A stretch of 64,000 nucleotides of DNA from Bradyrhizobium ontarionense (GTDB lineage: Bacteria; Pseudomonadota; Alphaproteobacteria; Rhizobiales; Xanthobacteraceae). The stretch lies in assembly GCF_021088345.1 (NCBI RefSeq), contig NZ_CP088156.1, positions 3,472,001 to 3,536,000 of the forward strand, read 5' to 3'. The notes beneath the pieces are model-generated. The model saw only the letters and a list, made by a program, of their open reading frames with translations, was not told the origin of the DNA and searched no databases. Position numbers and translations under genes: made by a program. How positions within the stretch are numbered: the first letter of the stretch is position 1; every line of letters begins with the position of its first letter. Below are positions 56,853 to 64,000 of this stretch, piece after piece.

Positions 56853-58307
56853 TCATGCGGCCTGCCCCGTTGCGAGCTGCAGCCGCACGCGCGCGAGAAC
56901 GTCTTCCGTCACCTTGTCTAGTCCGGCCTGGCGCGCGCCGCGCTCGGCTGCGTCGCGCAGCCGCTTGGCCGCGGAAATCCGCACCAGCACGGGCTGCGTC
57001 TCGATGATCTGATCCAGCGCGAGCTTGGCCCCGTCATCCCATGGCAACTCGCGGTCGAGCCGCGGCGGCGTCGCTGCGATCTGATCCAGTTGGGTGGCCA
57101 GCGGCAGGATGTTGAACAACGCATCGAACAGCGCGTTGCAGACCTCCTGCACCACATAGGTCGCGCCCGCATAACCCATGAAGGGCGTGCCGGTGTGGCG
57201 GCGGATCACGGTGCCCGGGAACGAAGCCGGGATGTAGATCGCGCGGTTGCCGGCTTCCGCCGCATACATGCGCTCGTTATAGCTGCCGAACAGCACCAGC
57301 GGCGGCCGCTCGTGGATGGCCTTGCGGATGGCATCATTGTCGGTCTTGGCGCCGGCGCAGCGCGAGATCGCGAAGCTGCAGGGCAGCCCGAGCTCGGTCT
57401 CCAGGAAATTGCGCAGGCCCCGCGCGTAGGTCTCGGATGCGACGATGCCGAAGCTAGCGGTGCCGAAGAAATCCTGGGTCACCGAGCGCCACAGATCCCA
57501 CAGCGGCTTGATCGTGGTGTGCTTCTCACGGACGATGAACGGCTCGGGATCGAGCCCGAGCATCTCGCCCAGCGTGCGCAGGAATTTGGTCGTCGAGTGC
57601 AGCCCGATCGGCGCCTGCAGATAGGGCCGCTCAAGCGTCTCGCACAGCAGCCGGCCGAACTCGCGGTACATGCAGACGTTGACGTCGGCGTCGACCAGCT
57701 TTCCGACATCGGCCAGATGGCTGCCGAGCGGAAACACCATGTTGATCTCGGCGCCGATGCCTTCGACCAGACGGCGGATCTCGGCGACATCCGAGGGCAT
57801 GTTGAAGGTGCCGTAGATCGGCCCGATGATGTTGACCCTGGGCTTCTCACCGTCCTTGCGCGGCTTGCGCTCGGGGATCTTGCGCAGGCCGTATTCGCTC
57901 CACAGCCAGCTCAAGGCGCGGTTGGCGCTCTGCCACTGGTCCTCGTCGATGGTACGCGGCAGGAAGCGCTTGATGTTGGAGCCTTCGGGCGTCACGCCGC
58001 CGCCGATCATCTCGGCGATCGAGCCGGTGACGACGACCGCCGGCAGGTCGGGATCGAGCGCGCGGCGCGCGCGCTTCATCGCCTGCTCGGTGCCCTTCTG
58101 GCCGAGCTCGTCCTCGCCGAGGCCCGTGACGACGATCGGCAGTTCATGCGGCGGCAAACCGTCGGTATAGTGCAGCACCGAGGTGACCGGCAGGTTCTCG
58201 CAGCCGACCGGGCCGTCGATGATGACCTGCAGGCCCTTGATCGCGGTGAACGCGTAGACCGCCCCCCAATAGCCGCCGGCGCGATCGTGGTCGAGGATCA
58301 GCATCAC
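56853..58307 (-). CDS. bchZ: Chlorophyllide a reductase subunit BchZ
   Basis: 484 aa nitrogenase-like subunit. With BchX and BchY it reduces ring B to give bacteriochlorophyllide. Segments such as [33 protein letters not shown] and [16 protein letters not shown] are typical. It overlaps bchY by 4 bp. Confidence 0.98.
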   Translation of the reverse strand: MMLILDHDRAGGYWGAVYAFTAIKGLQVIIDGPVGCENLPVTSVLHYTDGLPPHELPIVVTGLGEDELGQKGTEQAMKRARRALDPDLPAVVVTGSIAEMIGGGVTPEGSNIKRFLPRTIDEDQWQSANRALSWLWSEYGLRKIPERKPRKDGEKPRVNIIGPIYGTFNMPSDVAEIRRLVEGIGAEINMVFPLGSHLADVGKLVDADVNVCMYREFGRLLCETLERPYLQAPIGLHSTTKFLRTLGEMLGLDPEPFIVREKHTTIKPLWDLWRSVTQDFFGTASFGIVASETYARGLRNFLETELGLPCSFAISRCAGAKTDNDAIRKAIHERPPLVLFGSYNERMYAAEAGNRAIYIPASFPGTVIRRHTGTPFMGYAGATYVVQEVCNALFDALFNILPLATQLDQIAATPPRLDRELPWDDGAKLALDQIIETQPVLVRISAAKRLRDAAERGARQAGLDKVTEDVLARVRLQLATGQAA

Positions 58308-59854
58308 ACCATCTCCTCGGACTTGCGCTTCTTGGCCTGCGCCGCGACCGCCTTGCGGAACTTGTCGCGGAACTCGGGACGTTCGACCGGCGTGCCCTGC
58401 CAGACGCCGGCATTGTCGCCCTCACCGACACCTTCGAAGAAGTCGCGCATCTCGTCGAAGCGCGCCTTGCCTGATATCGCCGCATTGACGACCTGAGCCA
58501 GCGAGCCGGCGCCGGACACGCCGAACAGCGGCCGCGCCGAGATCAGATTGGTGAAGTAGAGCGACGGGATCGCGCACGCCTTGGCCTTCTGCACCACCGG
58601 CGTGGTGCCGATGGCGAGATCCGGAGCGAATTCCTCCATCGCCGCGAGATCCTGCTCCAGTGAAGCGCGATACTGCACGCGCACGCCGTGGCTCTCGAGC
58701 CAGGCGCAGTCGGCCTCCGACCAGCGCGTGCGCGGGCACGCCGTGCCGACATAGCGCAGATCAGCGCCGCTCTCGACCAGCAGACGCCCGACCAGCAGCT
58801 CCGATCCCTCATAGCCCGACAGCGTGATGCGGCCACTGATAGGGCTCGCCGCGAGCGCCGCGCGGATCGCCGGCAGCACCGCGTTCTTGGCCGCATCGAT
58901 CTGCGCGCGGCCGACGCCGCAAGTTTTGCCTACAGCCTCCAGCCAATCCGCCGTGCCGTCGCAGCCGACCGGCGCCGAGCCGATGATCGGCCGCCCGGCC
59001 GCCTCGAACTCGCGGATCGAAGCCGTGTAGAACGGATGGATTGCAGCCACTGCCGCGCAATCGAGCGCGCCATAGAGCTCGCGCCATTCCCGCGTCGGCA
59101 CGGTGGGACCGGCGGCGAGGCCGAGCGGCGCCAGCATCATGCCGATGCCGACGGGATCGGCGGGAAACATCTCACCTAACAGAGTGATGGTCGGCTTGTC
59201 GCTGCGCGGCGCGCGCGGCGCCTGCACCGGCCCCTGCTCGGCTTCACGGCGCGCGTAGTTGAGCATGGCGCCGGCGAGCACGTCCTTGGCCTCGGCATGG
59301 GTCGGCACGCCAAAACCCGGCACGTCGATGCCGATGATTCGGACGCCGTTGATCTCCTTCGGCAGGATCTGCAGCGGCACGCCCGAGGCGGTGGGGACGC
59401 AGAGATTGATGATGACGACGCAGTCGTAGTTGGCGGGATCGGCGAGCTTGAACACCGCCTCGCGGATGTCCTCGAACAGTTTTCCGGTGACCAGCGTCTC
59501 CGAATTGAACGGGACATAGCCGACACTGCGCCGCGCGCCGTAGAAGTGCGAGGTGAAGGTGAGGCCATAGACGCAGCAGGCCGAGCCCGACAGCACGGTC
59601 GCGGTGCGGCGCATGCGCAGGCCGACACGCAGCGAGCCGAACGCCGGACACATGCTCTGCGGCTGGTCGTGCGGCCCTGCCGGATAATCGGCGGCATAGC
59701 GCGCCAGCACCTCGCTCTTGCCCGCGGCATCGGCCGCCTTCTTGAGCTCGGCCTTGCCGGCGTGGCAGCCGAGCGCCTCGGGCTGCGCCGGCAGAAGGCC
59801 TGCCTCTGCGCCGCTCTGCGCGCTCATCGCCTGATGGATCACAGGATCGCTCAT
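58304..59854 (-). CDS. bchY: Chlorophyllide a reductase subunit BchY
   Basis: 516 aa nitrogenase-like subunit, partner of BchZ. Cysteine-bearing segments [31 protein letters not shown] and [11 protein letters not shown] are conserved cluster ligand regions. It lies 31 bp after bchX. Confidence 0.98.
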   Translation of the reverse strand: MSDPVIHQAMSAQSGAEAGLLPAQPEALGCHAGKAELKKAADAAGKSEVLARYAADYPAGPHDQPQSMCPAFGSLRVGLRMRRTATVLSGSACCVYGLTFTSHFYGARRSVGYVPFNSETLVTGKLFEDIREAVFKLADPANYDCVVIINLCVPTASGVPLQILPKEINGVRIIGIDVPGFGVPTHAEAKDVLAGAMLNYARREAEQGPVQAPRAPRSDKPTITLLGEMFPADPVGIGMMLAPLGLAAGPTVPTREWRELYGALDCAAVAAIHPFYTASIREFEAAGRPIIGSAPVGCDGTADWLEAVGKTCGVGRAQIDAAKNAVLPAIRAALAASPISGRITLSGYEGSELLVGRLLVESGADLRYVGTACPRTRWSEADCAWLESHGVRVQYRASLEQDLAAMEEFAPDLAIGTTPVVQKAKACAIPSLYFTNLISARPLFGVSGAGSLAQVVNAAISGKARFDEMRDFFEGVGEGDNAGVWQGTPVERPEFRDKFRKAVAAQAKKRKSEEMV

Positions 59855-59885
59855 TGCATTACATTCCGCTCGTCAGCCGATCCCA

Positions 59886-60884
59886 TCACACATTGTCGTA
59901 GATCACTTCGAGCGACGGCCTGGTCACCACCGTGCTGCCGCACATGTCCTCGAGCGTCGCCTTTTCGAGCACGACGTCGCGGCCGACCTCCGAGGCCTTG
60001 AACAGGCCGAGCAGGCCGTCATGGGTCAGCGGATGCGGATGCTGCGGCGGCGCCTCGGCGACGTTGGCAGCGAGGTGCTCGAACAACGGCGCCCAGGGCG
60101 TGCCGGGCCGGCCGATGATCTGATAGCTCGCGCTCTTGCGGCGGATGTCGTCGTCGGCCGGGATCGAGGCCAGCACCGGAATGCCGGCGGCGTCGGCGAA
60201 GGCGGCGGCCTCGCCGGTGCCGTCGTCCTTGTTGATGACGATGCCGGCGACGCCGACATTGCCGCCGAGCTTGCGGAAATACTCCACCGCCGAGCAGACA
60301 TTGTTGGCGACGTACAGCGACTGCAGGTCATTGGAGCCGACGATGATCACCTTCTGGCACATGTCGCGCGCGATCGGCAGGCCGAAGCCGCCGCAGACGA
60401 CGTCGCCGAGGAAGTCGAGCAGCACGTAGTCGAAGCCCCAGTCGTGGAAGCCGAGCTTCTCGATCAGCTCGAAGCCGTGGATGATGCCGCGTCCGCCGCA
60501 GCCGCGGCCGACTTCGGGACCGCCGAGCTCCATCGCGAACACGCCGTCGCGCTTGAAGCAGACGTCGCCGATCTTGACCTCTTCACCGGCGAGCTTCTTC
60601 TTCGATGAGGTCTCCAGAATGGTCGGGCAGGCGCGGCCGCCAAACAGCAGCGACGTGGTATCGCTCTTCGGATCGCAGCCGATCAGAAGCACCTTCTTGC
60701 CCTGCTGCGCCATCATGTAGGACAGGTTGGCGAGCGTGAAACTCTTGCCGATGCCGCCCTTGCCGTAGATCGCGATGATCTGCGTGGTTTTCTTCGGCGC
60801 AGCCGTGACCGGCGCATCCGGCTCGATCGCGGCCTCGGCGCGCAGGGCATCGGTCATCTCACTGATCTTGGTCGGGGCATTCAT
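59886..60884 (-). CDS. bchX: Chlorophyllide a reductase iron protein BchX
   Basis: 332 aa NifH-like ATPase delivering electrons to BchYZ. P-loop [15 protein letters not shown]; cluster cysteines in RGCGGRG and DVVCGGFG. The start at 60884 overlaps the bchC stop by 4 bp; the upstream frame to 61055 lies within bchC. Confidence 0.98.
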   Translation of the reverse strand: MNAPTKISEMTDALRAEAAIEPDAPVTAAPKKTTQIIAIYGKGGIGKSFTLANLSYMMAQQGKKVLLIGCDPKSDTTSLLFGGRACPTILETSSKKKLAGEEVKIGDVCFKRDGVFAMELGGPEVGRGCGGRGIIHGFELIEKLGFHDWGFDYVLLDFLGDVVCGGFGLPIARDMCQKVIIVGSNDLQSLYVANNVCSAVEYFRKLGGNVGVAGIVINKDDGTGEAAAFADAAGIPVLASIPADDDIRRKSASYQIIGRPGTPWAPLFEHLAANVAEAPPQHPHPLTHDGLLGLFKASEVGRDVVLEKATLEDMCGSTVVTRPSLEVIYDNV

Positions 60885-61822
60885 GCTGCAGCTCTCCAGT
60901 CCAAGACCATCTTGAGACATGACGGATCGTCGAACGCGGTCCGGTAGGCGCTTTCCGCGGACGATGCGGCCGCGTGATGCGTGATCAGCCCGTCCAGCGA
61001 CAGCCGGCCGGCATCGATGAGGTTGCGTACCGCGAGCAGGTCCTCGTGCTTCCATTCGGCGGCGACGCGGATCGCCGCCTCGCGCATGAAGGCCGGCGGA
61101 TAGGAGAAGGTGAGCGGCGCGCTGTAGAAGCCGGCGAGGATGATCTCGCCCCGGGGCGCCAGGCGAGCAATGAGGCTGTCGAGCAGGCCGGCATCGCCGC
61201 TGGCATCGAAGATCAGGCGATAGTCGCGCTTGCTATCCTGCGCTGGATCGATGACGCTATAGCCCATCGCGCCAACCGCGCGCTCCGGATTGCTTTCCCA
61301 CACCACCGGCGGGTCGCCACCCATCGCCATGATCAGCCGCGCCAACAGGCGCCCGAGCACGCCATGGCCGACCACGCATTCGGCGCGGCCGTCGCCGCCG
61401 ATCGCAAGCGCATGATAGGCGGTCGCCGCCAGCGCCAGCAGCACGCCGCGCTCGCCGATGGAGTCATCGATCGCGACCACGCGCTGCGGAGGAACGTTGA
61501 GACGCGAGGCGGCGGCGCCGAACAGGCTCTTCACCTCGCCGAAGCAGCGCGCCGCGCCCGGCACGAACACGCGCTCGCCTTTTCGAAAACCAGAATGAGG
61601 TGCGGCATGCGCGATCCGGCCGACCGCCTCGTAGCCCGGCACGAGCGGATAGCCCATGCCCGGAAATTGCGGCATGCGGCCTTCGTACAGCAGCCGCTCG
61701 GTGCCGGTGCTGATCGCGCTCCATTCGATGTCGACGGTCAGGCAGTCCGGGGCATCCGCCAGCAGCAGCTGCTGCAGCGACAATTCCCTTGGCCTCCCCA
61801 GAACAACGGCGATCGCGTCCAT
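60881..61822 (-). CDS. bchC: Bacteriochlorophyllide a dehydrogenase BchC
   Basis: 313 aa medium-chain dehydrogenase that oxidises the 3-hydroxyethyl group. Segments WSAISTGTERLLYEG, MGYPLVPGYEAVGRI and GHGVLGRLLARL (NAD-binding glycine motif) identify it. First gene of the bchCXYZ-puf superoperon; a PpsR site lies about 65 bp upstream. Confidence 0.97.
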   Translation of the reverse strand: MDAIAVVLGRPRELSLQQLLLADAPDCLTVDIEWSAISTGTERLLYEGRMPQFPGMGYPLVPGYEAVGRIAHAAPHSGFRKGERVFVPGAARCFGEVKSLFGAAASRLNVPPQRVVAIDDSIGERGVLLALAATAYHALAIGGDGRAECVVGHGVLGRLLARLIMAMGGDPPVVWESNPERAVGAMGYSVIDPAQDSKRDYRLIFDASGDAGLLDSLIARLAPRGEIILAGFYSAPLTFSYPPAFMREAAIRVAAEWKHEDLLAVRNLIDAGRLSLDGLITHHAAASSAESAYRTAFDDPSCLKMVLDWRAAA

Positions 61823-61859
61823 AGCCCAAACTCCCCGGCGACGCCCGCTTAGTTACGGG

Positions 61860-61903
61860 TGTCAGGTTAGTCCGACTGAAAGAAGTGTCAATATATATTT
61901 ACA
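61860..61903 (-). promoter_or_regulatory. bchC promoter with paired PpsR sites
   Basis: TGTCAATATATATTTACA (61886-61903) is a perfect TGT-N12-ACA site. A degenerate partner, TGT-N12-ACT, lies at 61860-61877 after an 8-bp gap. On the minus strand the perfect site ends in TTGACA, a -35 hexamer, with AACCTG 17 bp further. The 8-bp spacing of two palindromes matches the known CrtJ/PpsR arrangement at bchC. Confidence 0.85.
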
Positions 61904-61912
61904 TTCCAAGTG

Positions 61913-63058
61913 TCAGCTTTTCGCGACAATCACGCTCGCGACCAGCGGGATCCGGGTGCGGAGCACTCGCACCTGCGAAAAACCCGCCGCATGGAGCAGA
62001 TCGCGCAAGCGGGCGGCACTGCGCGGCCGTCCCTGCCCCATCGCGCGGAGATAGATCTCGAAATAGGCACTGACGCCGTCGGCCCCGCCGGCCGCCTCGC
62101 GCATCGGCTCGCCGAGCAGCAGCACGCCATTGTCAGGCAAGGCGGCGCGCACCTTCGCGAGCAACCGCGCCACCGCGTCGTCGTCGTGATCGTGCACGAC
62201 ACGAATCAGCGAGATCACGTCGGCGCCCGTGGGGAGCAGGTCATCGTAGAAGCTGCCCGGCGTGATCGTGACGCGATCGGCGAGGCCGGCCTTGGCGAGA
62301 CGCTCCTGCGCGATCGCGACGACCCCGGGCAGATCGAACAGCTGCAGCCGCAGCTGCGGCGCCTGCCGGGCAGCAGCCATGAGAAAACTGCCGTCGCCGC
62401 CGCCGACATCGAGCAGGCAGCGATGGCCCGAAAGCGGATAGGCGGCGAGGACGACGTCCGCGATCATCGGCTGCGACACCGCCATCAGCGCCGTGTAGGG
62501 CGCGACGCTGTCGCGCGTCAGCGCATCGCCGGTCTTGTCCAGCGCATACGGCCAGTACTGCGCAAGCCGGCGCTCGCTGTCTTGTCCGCGCAGCAGCGCC
62601 ACGGGATCGGTGAGATCGGCATAGAGCGCGGCGTGATGCCGAACCATAGCGGCGATGCCGGGATTGCCGAGCAGCGCGGCACCGAGCGGCCCGAGCCCGT
62701 AGCGCGCCGCGCCGCGGCGCTCCAGCAATTGCAGCGCGGATGCGGCCTCGCACAGGCTGACCATCGCGTCAGGGGACATCGCCGCGCGCGAGGCCAGCGT
62801 CGCGACATCGCAGGGGCCGGCCCGCAATCCCTCGAACAGTTCGAGCTGCACGCAGGCTGCCAAGGTCTGCGAATAGACGAAGCCGACGCAGAGATCGAAC
62901 AGCTCCGCGGCACGCTTGCGCGCGATCGGCCGCGTCAACGGACACGCCGCCGCCCAGCGCTGAAACGCCGCACTCGCCAGCAGCGAGTCACGCCACCCGC
63001 GCCAGCGATCACTGAGGCTCGTGGCAGCCGACGTGTCATAGCGGACGACGCTCGGCAT
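61913..63058 (-). CDS. crtF: Hydroxyneurosporene O-methyltransferase CrtF
   Basis: 381 aa SAM-dependent methyltransferase of the spheroidene/spirilloxanthin pathway. SAM motif LLDVGGGDGSFLMAA and DVISLIRVVHDHDDD are visible; the N-terminal half is the dimerisation/winged-helix domain (ACVQLELFEGLRAGP). It lies about 90 bp upstream of bchC, and the bchC promoter overlaps its 3' end. Confidence 0.95.
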   Translation of the reverse strand: MPSVVRYDTSAATSLSDRWRGWRDSLLASAAFQRWAAACPLTRPIARKRAAELFDLCVGFVYSQTLAACVQLELFEGLRAGPCDVATLASRAAMSPDAMVSLCEAASALQLLERRGAARYGLGPLGAALLGNPGIAAMVRHHAALYADLTDPVALLRGQDSERRLAQYWPYALDKTGDALTRDSVAPYTALMAVSQPMIADVVLAAYPLSGHRCLLDVGGGDGSFLMAAARQAPQLRLQLFDLPGVVAIAQERLAKAGLADRVTITPGSFYDDLLPTGADVISLIRVVHDHDDDAVARLLAKVRAALPDNGVLLLGEPMREAAGGADGVSAYFEIYLRAMGQGRPRSAARLRDLLHAAGFSQVRVLRTRIPLVASVIVAKS

Positions 63059-63431
63059 GGCCGTCAGAGCTCCAATGCCGGGATGCAGTTCTCCACCGAT
63101 CGCGAATCTATCCGCTCAGGCATGAGCGACAGTGCAGACCCACGCCTCTGCAAGTGAGAGTCGGGAGCGAGCGTCGCGGGCAGTGCGCCCCCTCGCCCCG
63201 CTCTTGTCCGCCGTAGCTCGAAGAGCGAAGGCGGATGCGGGGGCGCGACGAGCTTCGCTCGCGGGGAGAGGGTCGGGGTGAGGGGCAGCCACACCCAGTG
63301 AGGCGCGTCGTTAGACCTGTCCCCCCTCACCCGGATTGCATCTTCGATGCAATGCGACCTCTCCCCGCAAGCGGGGAGAGGTAAGCACGGTGCGCCTGGA
63401 AAAAGCAGTGCCATCCAACGCGGCCGAAAGG
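63059..63431. repeat. Repeat-rich spacer between crtE and crtF
   Basis: No gene is seen in 373 bp. It holds two stems close together: ATTGCATC / GATGCAAT (63335-63353) and CCTCTCCCCGC / GCGGGGAGAGG (63358-63381, 11 bp, 2-base loop). A CTCGCCCC / GGGGTGAGG pair lies further upstream. These are common intergenic repeats of the genus. Confidence 0.7.
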
Positions 63432-64000
63432 TCACGCCGCCGACTGCGCCAGGCGGCGCGGCACCAGGCGCTTGGCTTCCTGCTCCATCAGCATGCGCAG
63501 CTCGTGCGCGTGGGCGCAGGGCGGCATGGTGCGGATGCCGTCGGCGACGAGATCGTGCAGATAGCTGACCGCACCGGTGAGCCCATAGAGCAGCACCGCA
63601 TTGGGCCGCCCCAGCGCAGCATCCTGCCCGACCGGCTTGCCCGCCTCTTCCTCATCGCTGGCGGCGTCGCGAATGTCGTCGGCGACCTGATAGGCCTCGC
63701 CGATGGTCTCGCCCAGCGTGCGCCACGCCTCCGCGTTCTCGTGCCCCGCCGCAGCGGCGCCCGAAACGGTCGCGGCCGCAAACAGCGCCCCGGTCTTGGA
63801 GCGGTGATAGCGCGACAGGTCGATCTGCGGCTCGCATTCCCAGGCTTGTCCCGCCGAGATGCCATGCGGCACGCCGACGGCATCGCCGATGGTCGCGATC
63901 AGCTGCGCCAGCCGCAGCGGCGAGCAGCGCGACTTGGCCAGCGTCTGGAACGCGAGCACGATCAGCGCATCGCCGGCGAGCACGGCGAGCGGCTCGCCGA
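63432..64000 (-). CDS. crtE: Geranylgeranyl diphosphate synthase CrtE (C-terminal part)
   Basis: The 5' end lies beyond the window. The visible part contains AGDALIVLAFQTLA, CEPQIDLSRYHRSKTGALFAA and the second aspartate-rich motif AYQVADDIRD, all typical of trans-isoprenyl diphosphate synthases. Supplies the C20 precursor of carotenoids and of the bacteriochlorophyll tail. Confidence 0.95.
   Translation of the reverse strand, partial: GEPLAVLAGDALIVLAFQTLAKSRCSPLRLAQLIATIGDAVGVPHGISAGQAWECEPQIDLSRYHRSKTGALFAAATVSGAAAAGHENAEAWRTLGETIGEAYQVADDIRDAASDEEEAGKPVGQDAALGRPNAVLLYGLTGAVSYLHDLVADGIRTMPPCAHAHELRMLMEQEAKRLVPRRLAQSAA

Overview
The window comes from a photosynthetic alphaproteobacterium, most likely a photosynthetic Bradyrhizobium of the ORS278/BTAi1 type. 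The evidence is a red-type (form IC) RuBisCO operon next to a complete bacteriochlorophyll/reaction-centre cluster, two ppsR paralogues, a bacteriophytochrome with no histidine kinase module, a heme oxygenase beside pufM, high GC, and palindromic intergenic repeats of the kind common in Bradyrhizobium. The assignment rests on gene content and order; no database was searched.

Layout. (1) 1-1441: phosphate transporter genes pstC (partial) and pstS, with a Pho box. (2) 1442-3300: repeat-rich DNA holding two ~175-bp direct copies, a long structured dispersed element, a nested palindrome and one small ORF. (3) 3376-6888: a small accessory island. One arm is a HicA/HicB-like pair whose HicA carries an acyl-carrier-like N-terminal domain. 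The divergent arm is a translationally coupled pair: a TIR protein and a KGGVGR-variant ATPase that ends in a second TIR domain. This is the best candidate for an undescribed conflict system. (4) 6954-12727: oxyR, a TPR protein and katG; oxyR and katG share a 17-bp candidate OxyR operator. (5) 12766-16511: a lytic transglycosylase, a patatin lipoprotein, a PepSY protein and a TetR regulator, with a shared candidate TetR operator before the patatin and PepSY genes. (6) 16656-26661: the Calvin-cycle operon cbbF-P-T-A-L-S-X-Y with divergent cbbR.

(7) 26729-63058: the photosynthesis gene cluster. A minus-strand superoperon runs bchF-N-B-H-L-M-lhaA-puhA-puhB-puhC-(unknown)-acsF-puhE-hemA with mostly 1-26 bp gaps or overlaps. 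A plus-strand operon runs aerR/ppaA-ppsR2-bchG-pucC-like-bchP-(small membrane protein). Then come cycA (minus), ppsR1-bphP (plus), and the minus-strand superoperon bchC-X-Y-Z-pufQ-like-pufB-A-L-M-hmuO, preceded by crtF and crtE (partial, window edge).

How it works together. The puf and puh genes encode the reaction centre and LH1, the bch genes make bacteriochlorophyll, hemA feeds tetrapyrrole synthesis, CycA carries electrons and the cbb operon fixes CO2. Control can be read from the sequence. TGT-N12-ACA (PpsR) sites lie before bchC, between cycA and ppsR1, and in the bchF/aerR interval, and several overlap a TTGACA -35-like hexamer. BphP probably senses far-red light with biliverdin made by HmuO and works with PpsR1; AerR/PpaA is a B12-binding partner of PpsR-type regulators. 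Two features stand out in this region: the bchF and aerR promoters appear to face each other and overlap, and PpsR1 appears to lack cysteine while PpsR2 keeps one in its DNA-binding domain.
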